Source: Limosilactobacillus urinaemulieris
Lineage (GTDB): Bacteria; Bacillota; Bacilli; Lactobacillales; Lactobacillaceae
Assembly: GCF_014838745.1 (NCBI RefSeq)
Contig: NZ_JABUXR010000006.1
Location: 43,543-107,542 of the forward strand
Direction of reading: 5' to 3'
Length of the DNA: 64,000 bases
The notes beneath the pieces were generated by a model, which did not search any database, was not told the origin of the DNA, and was given only the letters and a program-made list of their open reading frames with translations. Positions 17,821 through 27,435 of this stretch are shown here, in pieces. Numbering within the stretch: position 1 is the stretch's first letter; every line of letters starts with the position of its first letter. The position numbers were made by a program, and so were the translations under genes.

Positions 17821-20800
17821 ATGAAGGTGGATTTTGTACCGCTCCAAGTAAAAAGTAGCTTTTCCCTGTTAAGAAGCCCGATTCGCATTGCTGAACTAGT
17901 CACAACCGCAAAAGAACGCGGTTACTCTGCAATTGCATTGACCGATAAGAACGTATTATACGGGGCAATTGATTTTTATAACGCTGCTAAAGAAGCAGGC
18001 ATTAAGCCAATAATCGGCTTGCAATTAACGATTACGTTAAACAATGTTGACGGGACAAACTTAGAATTACTATTTTTAGCGAAAAATCGTTCAGGTTACC
18101 AAAATTTAATGGAGCTTTCCACTCGTCAACAAACAAGCGATCGCGATACGCTTCCGTTAACTTTTGAACAAATCAAACCGTTTCTTTCATCACTATATGT
18201 TATTATTCCGCCACAATCGACAGTTTTTAGCTGGTTAAAAGCTGAGGATGCAGTCGTTAATCTTCTTCATGAGAGTACTGACCAGGATAGTCTCCTTTTA
18301 GGAATTAATCCCCAATTAGACCAAATTCAGCGCTCAACATTGACCCAACTAGCAGCAGGTCATTCTTTACCATTAGTAGGGGTCGGCACAGTTGAATATT
18401 TGAATGCCGATGATCTATTTGCCAGTAAAGTCCTCCAGGCGATTGATGCTAATACTCAGTTGGAAAACGTTGAAGTAAAAGCTAAAGAACTTGGAAAGAA
18501 CTACCTTCAACCCCAGTCAGATATTTTAACGGCCTACCAAGCAGCTAATCTTGAGCAAGCGGCTGAAAGAACGGTTGAAATTGCAACAAAGTGTAATATT
18601 GACTTTGAATTTAAGCAGCCAATTCTTCCGCACTTTGATACGCCAACCGGGAAATCTTCTGCTGAATATCTTCATTATTTGTGCATTGAAGGACTAAAAA
18701 AACGGCAGATTGCGCCAGGGCTAAAATTAACTGACTACCAACAGCGGTTAGCTAAAGAACTAAAAGTAATTCACGAAATGGGATTTGATGACTATTTCCT
18801 GATCGTTTGGGACGTAATGCGGTTTGCTCACCGGACAAAAATTACAACAGATCCAGGAAGGGGATCAGCCGCAGGATCATTAGTAGCCTATGCTTTAGCA
18901 ATAACTGATATTGATCCGCTGCAATATAATCTTCTGTTTGAACGTTTTCTTAATCCTGAACGAGCTCAAATGCCGGATATTGATCTTGATATCCCAGATA
19001 ATCGACGGAGCGAGGTTCTTGAATATGTCCACCAAAAGTATGGACACAGTCGGGTAGCTCAAATTATTACTTTTGGGACGCTAGCCGCTAAGCAGGTTAT
19101 TCGTGATGTGAGTCGGGTTTTTGGATTAAATCGTTACGCAATCAATGAATTAACGGGGGCACTTCCCCATGGGTTACACATTAGTCTGGCAGGAAGCTTG
19201 AAAGAATCCCAGCGGTTACGCAACCTTTTGAATGATCACCCAGAATATCGGTTACTATACCGAGTAGCACAAAAACTGGAAGGCCTTCCTCGTCATTACT
19301 CAATTCATGCGGCGGGAATTGTTTTATCTGAGAAGCCGCTTCATGAAATTGTCCCTCTGCAGAACGGAAGTGAAGGGTTATTGATGACTCAATTCCCCAA
19401 GGACACCGTGGAAGCATTAGGACTATTAAAAATGGATTTCCTAGGTTTACGCAACCTTTCAATAATGGATAATAGCTTGAAATTAATCCGTCAGCGAAAT
19501 CCACAGTTTGATCTTTCAAAGATCTCATTAGCAGATTCTAAAACGTTGGCTCTTTTCCAAAAAGGCTTAACTGATGGTGTATTTCAATTTGAGTCAGCGG
19601 GAATTAGGGAAGTATTAGTTAATCTTCATCCTGACAGTTTTGAAGATATTGTTGCGGTCAACGCGCTTTATCGACCTGGTCCGCTTGAAAATATTCCTCA
19701 CTTTATTGCGCGTAAACAGGGGAAAGAGAGTTATCAGTTACCTGATTCATCACTAGAGCCAATCCTAGGAGCAACGTATGGCATCTTAGTCTACCAAGAG
19801 CAAGTAATGCAACTGGCGTCGGTAATGGCGGGATTTAGTTTGGGTGAAGCCGATCTGCTGCGTCGTGCGATGAGTAAGAAAAAGCGTGCGACAATGGAGG
19901 GGATGCGGACTAAATTCATGAAGGGCGCCCAAGCAAATGGTTACTCAGCGGACTTGGCAAAACGGGTTTTTGACTACATTGACCAGTTCGCAAACTATGG
20001 TTTTAATCGGTCACATGCGGTTGCATACTCAAAGATGGCTTTCCAAATGGCTTACCTAAAAGCTAATTATCCTGCTGAATTCTTTACTGCGTTGATGAAT
20101 GCTGAACCGAACGTTGAAAAATTAAAGATGCATGTTCAGGATGCCCGTCGTTCTGGTGTTGAGCTAGTTGGCCCTCGGATTAATGAAAGTCAGCAGCAGT
20201 TTTCGCTGCACCAGAATCAATTATTTTTCGGCTTGACCGCTATTAAGGGGCTTCGGCGCGACTTTATTCGTGAAATTCTACAGGAACGACAACAAAATGG
20301 TCCCTATAAGGATATTCGTAATTTCATTTCCCGCTTAGCTAGCAAATGGCAAAAACCGGAATTAATTGCACCGCTGATTTATGCGGGTGCATTCGATGAT
20401 CTCGGCTATAATCGTGCTGAAATGATTGATGCATTACCAATGTTAATTTCCGGGATTCAATTATTTAGTAGCACCAATGAATTAGAAACAGATCCGGAAT
20501 TGCAGTCTACAATTACTGCCCGTCAAGAGTATCCATTAACAGAGCGCTTGGCAAGGGAAAATGAATATTTGGGGGTCTATCTTTCAGGACACCCAGTGAC
20601 CCAGTATCAAGATCTAGCAATTAAGTACCGGGTTCAGCCGGCAAGTCAGCTTCGTCCCGGCCAAACTGTTACAATATTAATGTTAATTAACCGGGTTAAA
20701 ACAATTCATACTAAAAAGGATCACCGTCAAATGGCATTCCTATCAGGGACAGATCAGACTGGCGAAATCGAGGCCACGGTCTTTCCACGACAATATACCC

Positions 20801-21177
20801 GATATCAATCATTACTGAATAGCAACCAGGTAGTAATGATTAACGGACATACGGAGCAACGTGAGGGCCATGGTCTTCAGGTAATTGTCGATCAGATTCG
20901 AGACGCTAATGAATTGCGTCAACGACAACGGCACACCCAACAGCGGTGGTTTTTGCGAATTATGCCAGAAAATGATAATCAGCAGGTTCTCCAACGACTT
21001 TATCGGTTTATGACATCTCATCGGGGCCCTATTCCAGTGATTATTTATTATCCAGAAAATGATCAAAAAAAGATGCAACCACAATCACGGTGGTTGAATT
21101 CGCAAGTTGAAACGCGTCAGGGACTGGTGAAAATCCTTGGTAAGGATAATGTGGTTCTTAAGCGAAGCCCTCAATGA
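17821..21177 (+). CDS. dnaE: DNA polymerase III alpha subunit, DnaE type
   Basis: This is a C-family replicative polymerase of 1118 aa. In Gram-positives DnaE works beside PolC, extending primers at the lagging strand. The N-terminal PHP domain (1-205) is followed by the palm with PGRGSAAGSLVAYAL (about 350) and the catalytic aspartates in PDIDLDIPD (about 385). The motif FNRSHAVAYSKMAFQMAYLK lies at about 725-745, then a helix-hairpin-helix and an OB fold (about 960-1035). The Exo domain of PolC is absent. AAAGGGGG precedes ATG 17821. Confidence 0.96.
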   Translation: MKVDFVPLQVKSSFSLLRSPIRIAELVTTAKERGYSAIALTDKNVLYGAIDFYNAAKEAGIKPIIGLQLTITLNNVDGTNLELLFLAKNRSGYQNLMELSTRQQTSDRDTLPLTFEQIKPFLSSLYVIIPPQSTVFSWLKAEDAVVNLLHESTDQDSLLLGINPQLDQIQRSTLTQLAAGHSLPLVGVGTVEYLNADDLFASKVLQAIDANTQLENVEVKAKELGKNYLQPQSDILTAYQAANLEQAAERTVEIATKCNIDFEFKQPILPHFDTPTGKSSAEYLHYLCIEGLKKRQIAPGLKLTDYQQRLAKELKVIHEMGFDDYFLIVWDVMRFAHRTKITTDPGRGSAAGSLVAYALAITDIDPLQYNLLFERFLNPERAQMPDIDLDIPDNRRSEVLEYVHQKYGHSRVAQIITFGTLAAKQVIRDVSRVFGLNRYAINELTGALPHGLHISLAGSLKESQRLRNLLNDHPEYRLLYRVAQKLEGLPRHYSIHAAGIVLSEKPLHEIVPLQNGSEGLLMTQFPKDTVEALGLLKMDFLGLRNLSIMDNSLKLIRQRNPQFDLSKISLADSKTLALFQKGLTDGVFQFESAGIREVLVNLHPDSFEDIVAVNALYRPGPLENIPHFIARKQGKESYQLPDSSLEPILGATYGILVYQEQVMQLASVMAGFSLGEADLLRRAMSKKKRATMEGMRTKFMKGAQANGYSADLAKRVFDYIDQFANYGFNRSHAVAYSKMAFQMAYLKANYPAEFFTALMNAEPNVEKLKMHVQDARRSGVELVGPRINESQQQFSLHQNQLFFGLTAIKGLRRDFIREILQERQQNGPYKDIRNFISRLASKWQKPELIAPLIYAGAFDDLGYNRAEMIDALPMLISGIQLFSSTNELETDPELQSTITARQEYPLTERLARENEYLGVYLSGHPVTQYQDLAIKYRVQPASQLRPGQTVTILMLINRVKTIHTKKDHRQMAFLSGTDQTGEIEATVFPRQYTRYQSLLNSNQVVMINGHTEQREGHGLQVIVDQIRDANELRQRQRHTQQRWFLRIMPENDNQQVLQRLYRFMTSHRGPIPVIIYYPENDQKKMQPQSRWLNSQVETRQGLVKILGKDNVVLKRSPQ

Positions 21178-21211
21178 GTTAAAAAATTAAGAGTTAATGA
21201 GATTTATTAAA

Positions 21212-21277
21212 TGATAGCGTTTTCTTGATATCTTTTCACAAAAAAGTACAGACACAGATTTTAAAAAGTGCTATCAT
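21212..21277 (+). promoter_or_regulatory. pyk promoter with candidate cre site
   Basis: CAGACA (21249-21254), 17 bases, TATCAT (21272-21277). TGATAGCGTTTTCT (21212-21225) resembles the CcpA cre consensus TGWAANCGNTNWCA with two deviations. It is centred about 65 bases before the start, a position used for activation of glycolytic genes in lactic acid bacteria. Confidence 0.45.
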
Positions 21278-21347
21278 AAGGCTGTGCAAATGAGGTATGC
21301 GATTGCAAACCGCAGTTGATGCATAAATGCAAAGGAGAGATTCATTT

Positions 21348-22769
21348 ATGAAGAAAACCAAGATTGTAAGTACACTTGGTCCTGCAAGTACAGATGTTGA
21401 CACCATTGTTAAGTTGATTAATGCTGGTGCAAATATTTTCCGGTTTAACTTCTCACACGGTGACCACCCAGAACACTTGGGTCGGATGGAAAACGTTAAG
21501 AAGGCCGAAGAAATTACTGGTAAGCACGTTGGTTTGATGCTTGATACCAAGGGTGCTGAAATTCGGACAACTGTTCAAAAGGAAGGTAAGATTACCTACG
21601 AAATCGGCGACAAAGTTCGTATTTCTATGGATCCTTCAATTGAAGGTACTCATGACAAGATTGCCGTTACTTACCCAGGCCTTTACGATGATACTCATGT
21701 TGGTGGCCACGTCCTCTTCGATGATGGTTTGATTGACATGCTGATCGACGAAAAGGATGAAGAACACAAGGAACTTGTTTGCCATGTTCTTAACCATGGT
21801 GTACTTGGTTCTCGGAAGGGTGTTAACGCTCCTGGCGTTTCTATCAACTTACCAGGAATTACTGAAAAGGATAGCAGTGACATCCGCTTCGGTTTGGATA
21901 ACAAGATTAATTACATCTCAGCTTCATTCGTTCGTAAGGCACAAGATGTTCTTGATATCCGTGAACTCCTTAAGGAAAAGAACATGGAAGACGTTCAAAT
22001 CTTCCCTAAGATTGAATCACAAGAAGGTATCGATAATTTTGAAGAAATCATTGAAGTTTCTGATGGTTTGATGGTTCCTCGTGGTGACATGGGTGTTGAA
22101 ATTCCTGCTGAAAATGTGCCAATTGTTCAAAAGCACATGATTAAGCGTTGCAACGAATTAGGTAAGCCAGTAATTACTGCTACCCAAATGCTTGATTCAA
22201 TGCAAGAAAACCCACGGCCAACTCGTGCCGAAGTATCTGACGTTGCTAATGCTGTCTTTGATGGTACTGATGCAACCATGCTTTCTGGTGAAAGTGCTAA
22301 CGGTGACTACCCTGTTAAGTCAGTTGCTATGATGAACGCTATTGACATTAAGGCTGAAAACCACCTTTGGGAATTTGGTACTGAAAAGTTTGATTGGGAT
22401 AAGTCAGACGTTACCGAAACTATTGGTTCTGCTGTTGCTAACGCAGCTAAGGACTTAGATATTCACACCATTGTTGCTTACACTGCATCTGGTTACACTG
22501 CTAAGATGATTTCTAAGTACCGTCCTAATGCTGATATCGTTGCTCTTACACCTAACGAACGAGTAGAACGCGGACTTATGATCAACTGGGGTGTTCAACC
22601 ATACGTTGTTGATGAAATGAGCAACACCGATAAGATGTTTGACTTGGCTGCCAAGAAGGCTGTTGAACTTGGCTTTGCTAAGAAGGGTGACAAGATTATC
22701 GTTGTTGCCGGTGTACCTTTGGGTGTTAAGGGTGCTACTAACATGATGCGGATTAAGACTATTGACTAA
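21348..22769 (+). CDS. pyk: Pyruvate kinase
   Basis: Converts phosphoenolpyruvate and ADP to pyruvate and ATP, the last step of glycolysis and of the phosphoketolase branch. At 473 aa it is the short form, without the extra C-terminal PEP-utiliser-like domain of Bacillus. Motifs include RFNFSHGDH, the metal/phosphate region PKIESQEG, MVPRGDMGVEIP and the active-site helix ITATQMLDSM. AAAGGAGAG precedes ATG 21348. Codon use is strongly biased (AAG, GGT, CCT), as in highly expressed genes. Confidence 0.97.
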   Translation: MKKTKIVSTLGPASTDVDTIVKLINAGANIFRFNFSHGDHPEHLGRMENVKKAEEITGKHVGLMLDTKGAEIRTTVQKEGKITYEIGDKVRISMDPSIEGTHDKIAVTYPGLYDDTHVGGHVLFDDGLIDMLIDEKDEEHKELVCHVLNHGVLGSRKGVNAPGVSINLPGITEKDSSDIRFGLDNKINYISASFVRKAQDVLDIRELLKEKNMEDVQIFPKIESQEGIDNFEEIIEVSDGLMVPRGDMGVEIPAENVPIVQKHMIKRCNELGKPVITATQMLDSMQENPRPTRAEVSDVANAVFDGTDATMLSGESANGDYPVKSVAMMNAIDIKAENHLWEFGTEKFDWDKSDVTETIGSAVANAAKDLDIHTIVAYTASGYTAKMISKYRPNADIVALTPNERVERGLMINWGVQPYVVDEMSNTDKMFDLAAKKAVELGFAKKGDKIIVVAGVPLGVKGATNMMRIKTID

Positions 22770-22800
22770 TTAAGTCTTATAAAGTTATCAGAATAATGAA

Positions 22801-22832
22801 AGAAGTTGAGAGGAATTCTCAGCTTCTTTTTT
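22801..22832 (+). terminator. Terminator after pyk
   Basis: GAAGTTGAG (22802-22810) pairs with CTCAGCTTC (22818-22826), then T6. Confidence 0.85.
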
Positions 22833-22922
22833 GTTTCCCATAGTACTAGTAAAATTAGTTAGAGCCGTGTAAAATTATTTATTAGTAAAATGAAATCGGA
22901 TTAATGAAAGTGAGATTAGTTG

Positions 22923-23816
22923 ATGAATTCAGCATTAGGAAAAGTTGTTACGGCAGTAATGATTGATGAAAACGAAAAGGATTACTTTGTCCAACCTGAC
23001 CACAATGGACAATACCGGTTACCGAAGGACGAGAGCCCTCAGGTTTTGCATATCGGTGGGCAAGTTCGGGGATTTGTCTATGAAAACGAAGATCACCAAC
23101 TACAAATGACGTGTAAGCATATTCCAACTGTTCAGGTAGACCATTATGATTACGGAACTGTAGTTAGTGTCCGTCGAGACCTAGGAGTATTTGTTGATAT
23201 TGGTTTACCAAATAAGGATATTGCAGTTTCATTAGATGATCTGCCATCATTAAAGCACCTTTGGCCACAACCGGGTGATCGGCTTCTCCTCGCTCTCCAG
23301 GTGGATGATAAGGACCGGATTTGGGGCAAATTGGCAGATGAGCAAATTTACCAGGCTATTTCGACTGCCCCTAATAAACGACTGTTAAATCGGGATACTT
23401 ATGCAACTGTTTATCGGCTAAAAATGAGTGGTACTTTTGTATTAACTGACGGTTACCATCTTGGTTACATTCATCCAAGTGAACGTGATCAGGAGCCGCG
23501 GCTTGGTCAACGAGTAAAAGCTCGGGTGATTGGTCTTTCTTCTCACGGTGGGTTGAACCTCTCACTCAAGCCGCGAGCTTACCAGGCAATTAGTGAGGAT
23601 GCTAAAATGCTCCTTGCAATGCTGGAGCATAACCCAAACCACCGCTTACCATATACTGATAAAACGGATCCGGGTGTAATTCGGGAAGTTTTTGGCATTA
23701 GTAAAGGACAATTTAAGCGAGCAATTGGGCACCTTTTAAAGGCCGATTTAGTAACGGAAGAAGAAGGACAATTAGTTCTCCTAGAAAAGAAAAATGATAA
23801 TGCAGGAAACAATTGA
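22923..23816 (+). CDS. cvfB: S1-domain RNA-binding protein, CvfB/YitL family
   Basis: The 297-aa protein has repeated S1-type OB folds (about 1-60, 70-140, 145-215; note GTVVSVRRDLGVFVDIGLPNKD) and a C-terminal winged helix (about 225-285, GVIREVFGISKGQFKRAIGHL). CvfB proteins bind RNA and influence virulence-factor expression in staphylococci; the role in lactobacilli is unknown. Start is ATG 22923 with GAAAGTGAG upstream. The end overlaps the xerD-like gene by 23 bases. Confidence 0.9.
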   Translation: MNSALGKVVTAVMIDENEKDYFVQPDHNGQYRLPKDESPQVLHIGGQVRGFVYENEDHQLQMTCKHIPTVQVDHYDYGTVVSVRRDLGVFVDIGLPNKDIAVSLDDLPSLKHLWPQPGDRLLLALQVDDKDRIWGKLADEQIYQAISTAPNKRLLNRDTYATVYRLKMSGTFVLTDGYHLGYIHPSERDQEPRLGQRVKARVIGLSSHGGLNLSLKPRAYQAISEDAKMLLAMLEHNPNHRLPYTDKTDPGVIREVFGISKGQFKRAIGHLLKADLVTEEEGQLVLLEKKNDNAGNN

Positions 23817-24678
23817 TCACTTTATTGATTATTTAATGACTCAAAAGGGTCGTTCACGAAATACGGGAGAAAGCTACCGTCATGATTTAGAACGATGTGC
23901 GGCTTTTTTTACCGCTAGTGGTATTAATACATGGCATGAAGTAGATCAGTATGCAGTAATTAACGTTATTGCTGAGATGAAACGTGAAGAGCGTGCTAGT
24001 ACCACAATTAATCGGACGATCTCAAGCCTTCGACAACTTTATCGCTACCTTTTACGTCGGCATGAGGTTCAGGCAAATCCAATGGACTATATCGACCTTG
24101 AAGAAGTTGCAGTAAGAAAGACTCCCGTAACGTTATCCCAGCAGGAAATTGAGCAGTTGTTTGCGATCCCTGACACAACTACAGTTACTGGCTTACGTGA
24201 TCGGACGTTGCTGGAGTTAATGTATGGAACGGGGATGCTGGTTAGCGAACTAATAAATTTAAGGCGTTCGCAGGTCCATTTTGATCTACAAATTCTGCAA
24301 ATTCAAGATAACCCTCGTCAACAACGAATTGTTCCTCTTGGCAAAATGGCTAGGGAATGGTTGGCAAAATACCTTAAAGCAACTGCAGGTGTTTCAAGTG
24401 ACTACGTTTTTTTAAATGCTCGTGGCGGGAAAATGACGCGACAGGGAGTTTGGAAAAACTTTAAGGAGATTGTTCGAAAATCCGGTCTATCAAAGAAAAT
24501 CACATTACAGACGCTTCGCCATACTTTTACTGCTGACTTATTGAAAAATGGTGCTAGTTGGCAAGCAGTTCAGACGTTGCTTGGTCGAGAAACCGGTCGT
24601 GAAAGTTTTGAGTCGTATATTCGCTTTAATACACAAGAACTTGTGGCGATTTATCGTCGTTGCCATCCACGAGCTTGA
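23794..24678 (+). CDS. XerD-like tyrosine recombinase homologue lacking catalytic residues
   Basis: The 294-aa protein keeps the XerD layout: an N-terminal SAM-like core-binding domain (1-100), a C-terminal catalytic fold and the terminal HPRA. Against XerD, the first catalytic Arg (GLRVSEL) is Leu in GMLVSEL and the beta-hairpin Lys is Asn in DNPRQQR. The HxxR His is Gln (LQTLRH) and the LGH His is Arg (LGRE). Only the second Arg and the Tyr (ESYIRF) remain. Strand cleavage is therefore unlikely. Similar inactive XerD-like proteins sit next to scpA in streptococci, so a structural role near SMC-ScpAB is plausible but inferred. AUG 23794 lies inside cvfB; ATG 23800 is an alternative. Confidence 0.88.
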   Translation: MIMQETIDHFIDYLMTQKGRSRNTGESYRHDLERCAAFFTASGINTWHEVDQYAVINVIAEMKREERASTTINRTISSLRQLYRYLLRRHEVQANPMDYIDLEEVAVRKTPVTLSQQEIEQLFAIPDTTTVTGLRDRTLLELMYGTGMLVSELINLRRSQVHFDLQILQIQDNPRQQRIVPLGKMAREWLAKYLKATAGVSSDYVFLNARGGKMTRQGVWKNFKEIVRKSGLSKKITLQTLRHTFTADLLKNGASWQAVQTLLGRETGRESFESYIRFNTQELVAIYRRCHPRA

Positions 24679-24698
24679 ATTAATCAGAAGGGGAAAGT

Positions 24699-25058
24699 AT
24701 GCTAGTTAAATATCGAAAAGACTATGAGAAAATTGCAATGGGTCTCCTATCCTTTCTTCCAGAATTACGGGATTATGATCAGCTAGCAAGTGCAATTAAG
24801 TTTTCTTTAGATAAAAATTACCAGATATACTTATGGAAAGATACCGATGATAATCACTTTATCGGGATTATTGTTATAGAGGTAGGGGAAGCGTACGTTT
24901 TGGCTCGCCATCTTTCTTTTACACCGACTGATCGTTCTGGGAAAAATGTTTATGCGTTACTAACTGCAATTCACGAGCAATACCAGAATCGTCGATTAAT
25001 GGGAACGTTAAAAACACAACCGCTAATATCAAACTGGGAGCGAAATAATGAAAAATGA
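24699..25058 (+). CDS. ribT: RibT-like GNAT-fold protein
   Basis: The 119-aa protein resembles B. subtilis RibT, starting MLVKYRKDYEKIAMGLLSFLP, followed by an acetyltransferase-like core with FIGIIVIEVG and HLSFTP. RibT is a GNAT-like protein of uncertain substrate encoded with riboflavin genes in Bacillus. Here no rib genes are adjacent, but ribU lies 2.4 kb downstream. The end overlaps scpA by 11 bases. Confidence 0.8.
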   Translation: MLVKYRKDYEKIAMGLLSFLPELRDYDQLASAIKFSLDKNYQIYLWKDTDDNHFIGIIVIEVGEAYVLARHLSFTPTDRSGKNVYALLTAIHEQYQNRRLMGTLKTQPLISNWERNNEK

Positions 25059-25845
25059 TCAGGAAGTGATCCCGCGGTACCCTTTTCAGCCTACTTTAAA
25101 AATTGGTAGCTTTGAAGGGCCGCTCGATCTTCTTTTACACCTAATTCGTCAGTCGAAGATGGATATTTATGACATCCAAATTGAGCAGATTACTCAACAA
25201 TACTTTGATTATTTACGGGCAATGAAGAGTCACCAACTTGAAGTAGCTGGTGATTATTTTGTGATGGCAGCAACGTTAATGAATATAAAAAGTCGCTTGT
25301 TATTACCACAACCAGAAGTAGAAGTAGCGGAACCAAGCGAAGAAGTGGCGGATCCACGGCAAGAACTGGTCGAACAGCTACTGGAATATCAACGTTACCA
25401 AAAAGCGGCATCTCATTTGAAAGACAAAGCTGATTTTCGGCAAGCTGAGTATACCAGACCGGCAATGCATGTTCCTGCTGAGATGATTGCCCAGCATGTT
25501 GAACCTGGAGTTACCCTTGGACAGCTTCAACGAGCATTTGCAGATGTTCTTAGGCGCCGTCAATTAGCCGCACCGGTTCACGAAACGGTAGCAGCGGAAA
25601 AGATTAGTGTTACTCAACGGATGAGCCAGGTCTTTGCAACCGTTAGTCAAGCAGCAACGAGGTTTAATGATTTGTTTGCTGGTCAATGTACCCGTGATGA
25701 ACTAGTAACAACCTTTTTAGCAGTATTAGAGCTAACTAAGCATCAGGCGATTGCCGTTCACCAGGACGAGCTATTCGGGCCAATTATTTTAGTGGAGGGA
25801 TCAAAGAGTGAACAATATCGAGCCAACAAACCTAGCCAAAATTGA
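25048..25845 (+). CDS. scpA: Segregation and condensation protein A
   Basis: ScpA is the kleisin that bridges the SMC heads in the chromosome-condensing complex. The 265-aa protein has the N-terminal FEGPLDLLLHLIRQSKMDIYD block, a variable acidic/helical middle and a C-terminal winged helix (DELVTTFLAVLELTKHQAI). ATG 25048 lies inside the end of ribT. Its own end overlaps scpB by 38 bases, so the three are tightly coupled. Confidence 0.95.
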   Translation: MKNDQEVIPRYPFQPTLKIGSFEGPLDLLLHLIRQSKMDIYDIQIEQITQQYFDYLRAMKSHQLEVAGDYFVMAATLMNIKSRLLLPQPEVEVAEPSEEVADPRQELVEQLLEYQRYQKAASHLKDKADFRQAEYTRPAMHVPAEMIAQHVEPGVTLGQLQRAFADVLRRRQLAAPVHETVAAEKISVTQRMSQVFATVSQAATRFNDLFAGQCTRDELVTTFLAVLELTKHQAIAVHQDELFGPIILVEGSKSEQYRANKPSQN

Positions 25846-26443
25846 GGGGCTTCTTTTCATTAGTGGGGATGAAGGAATTACGTTAGGCGACTTATCAAAG
25901 ATTTCCGGTTTTATGAAGCCGGCTGTACTTGGATTGCTTCAACAGTTAAAAACGAAGTATGAAAATGATACTGGTTCAGCACTGGTATTGTTAAATAGTG
26001 GCGATACATATCGGTTAGCAACTAAACACGAGTTGTCGCTGGTTATTAAGCACTATTTTGAGGTACCACTGACAATCCCACTAACACGAGCATTGCTGGA
26101 GGTCTTGGCAATTGTCGCTTACCGTCAACCAATTACTCGTTTGGAGATTGATGATATTCGTGGCGTTCAGAGTTCAGGATCGCTTCAGAAATTAATGGTT
26201 CGGGGACTGATTGATACCCATGGACGATTGGATGCTCCCGGAAGGCCATTTTTATATGTAACAACGGATAGCTTTTTGGATTATTTTGGCTTATCTTCGT
26301 TGAAGGATTTACCCCCACTAGCTAAACAAGAAGATCTTGATTTAGATGACATGAATAATGGTGACCTATTCTTGGAAGCGTTACAGGCACGACAGAAACA
26401 ACAGGAGGAAGAAAATGGAACGTCTACAAAAAGTAATGGCTGA
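25808..26443 (+). CDS. scpB: Segregation and condensation protein B
   Basis: ScpB is a winged-helix dimer that binds ScpA. The 211-aa protein shows LLFISGDEGITLGDLSKISG, YRLATKHE and the diagnostic AIVAYRQPITRLEIDDIRGVQSS. The GTG 25808 start has GGAGGGATC upstream. The C-terminus is a low-complexity Gln/Glu tail that overlaps the region just before rluB. Confidence 0.95.
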   Translation: MNNIEPTNLAKIEGLLFISGDEGITLGDLSKISGFMKPAVLGLLQQLKTKYENDTGSALVLLNSGDTYRLATKHELSLVIKHYFEVPLTIPLTRALLEVLAIVAYRQPITRLEIDDIRGVQSSGSLQKLMVRGLIDTHGRLDAPGRPFLYVTTDSFLDYFGLSSLKDLPPLAKQEDLDLDDMNNGDLFLEALQARQKQQEEENGTSTKSNG

Positions 26444-27137
26444 AGCAGGAGTAGCATCGCGTCGAGCCTCAGAAAAATTAATTGCTAGCGGTCACGTTCA
26501 AGTTAATGGAAAGACCGTGACAGAAATGGGAATTAAGGTTGGCGAACACGATGAAGTTGTAGTTGATGGTGTTCCACTACATCAAGAAGCTCATGTCTAC
26601 TACTTGTTAAATAAGCCCCGCTCTGTAATTACGAGTGCTCATGATGATAAGGGGCGGCGAACGGTTGTGGATATTTTAAAAGAGGAAGGAGTAGAGGAAC
26701 GGGTCTACCCAGTGGGAAGGTTAGACTATGATACTACCGGCATTTTACTATTAACTAATGATGGTGAGCTTGCTAACCGCCTAATGCATCCTAAATTTGA
26801 AGTAGAGAAAACTTATATTGCAAAGGTGCGGGGAATCATTAATAATAATGATTTGAAGCAATTGCGAATAGGTGTTGAGGTTAATGGTCGCTTAACTAAA
26901 AAGGCAAAGAGTCGGTTAATTGAAACTGACCATAAAAAGCAGACTAGTTTAGTCAAATTAACAATCCATGAGGGACGTTATCACCAAGTTAAGCTAATGT
27001 TTGATGCAATTCAGCATCCTGTAATAAAACTTCACCGGGAAACCTATGGACCACTAGATCTCCACGGCTTGCAGTCTGGCGAGTTTAGGGAGTTAAAACA
27101 GGACGAGGTTAAGCTTTTAAAGCGGATCAGTAAATAG
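26415..27137 (+). CDS. rluB: 23S rRNA pseudouridine synthase, RluB family
   Basis: The 240-aa enzyme has an N-terminal S4 RNA-binding domain (1-60) and an RsuA/RluB catalytic domain with the aspartate in GRLDYDTTGILLLTNDG (about 103). It is expected to modify U2605 of 23S rRNA (E. coli numbering). I take ATG 26415, preceded by AGGAGGAAG; the in-frame start at 26358 would lie deep in scpB. The scpA-scpB-rluB order is conserved in Firmicutes. Confidence 0.94.
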   Translation: MERLQKVMAEAGVASRRASEKLIASGHVQVNGKTVTEMGIKVGEHDEVVVDGVPLHQEAHVYYLLNKPRSVITSAHDDKGRRTVVDILKEEGVEERVYPVGRLDYDTTGILLLTNDGELANRLMHPKFEVEKTYIAKVRGIINNNDLKQLRIGVEVNGRLTKKAKSRLIETDHKKQTSLVKLTIHEGRYHQVKLMFDAIQHPVIKLHRETYGPLDLHGLQSGEFRELKQDEVKLLKRISK

Positions 27138-27148
27138 AATGTCAAGCA

Positions 27149-27177
27149 TTGACAGTTTGAAAAATTACTTGTAAAAT
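27149..27177 (+). promoter_or_regulatory. Promoter of ribU
   Basis: TTGACA (27149-27154), 17 bases, TAAAAT (27172-27177); start about 27184, just before the riboswitch. Confidence 0.7.
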
Positions 27178-27203
27178 ATAAGTGTAAAAATTTAATAGAA
27201 ATT

Positions 27204-27316
27204 GTCTTCAAGGCGGGGTGAAATTCCCGACCGGCGGTATAGCCCGCAACCCATCTTTATGGTTGATCTGGTCAGATTCCAGAGCCGACAGTATAGTCTG
27301 GTATGCAGAAGATTCT
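27204..27316 (+). promoter_or_regulatory. FMN riboswitch (RFN element)
   Basis: The RFN core is clear: TTCAAGGCGGGGTGAAATTC, ACCGGCGGTA, AGCCCGC, GGTTGATCTGGTC, CAGAGCCGACAG and TATAGTCTGGATG-like GGTATGCAGAAGA, closed by TCTTC/GAAGA. It senses FMN and, with the downstream terminator, should switch off ribU when FMN is plentiful. Confidence 0.95.
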
Positions 27317-27344
27317 ACTACACTTATTTAAACATGAATTATAA

Positions 27345-27390
27345 AATGCACGTTGCCGACGGACAGATTAGGTAACGTGTATTTATTTTA
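27345..27390 (+). terminator. Riboswitch-controlled terminator before ribU
   Basis: AATGCACGTTGCC and GGTAACGTGTATT form a 12-13 pair stem followed by TTATTTTA. It is the expression platform of the FMN riboswitch. Confidence 0.8.
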
Positions 27391-27435
27391 TGTTTAGGTA
27401 ATTTTGAAGACAATCTCAATAAGAGGTTGTTATTG

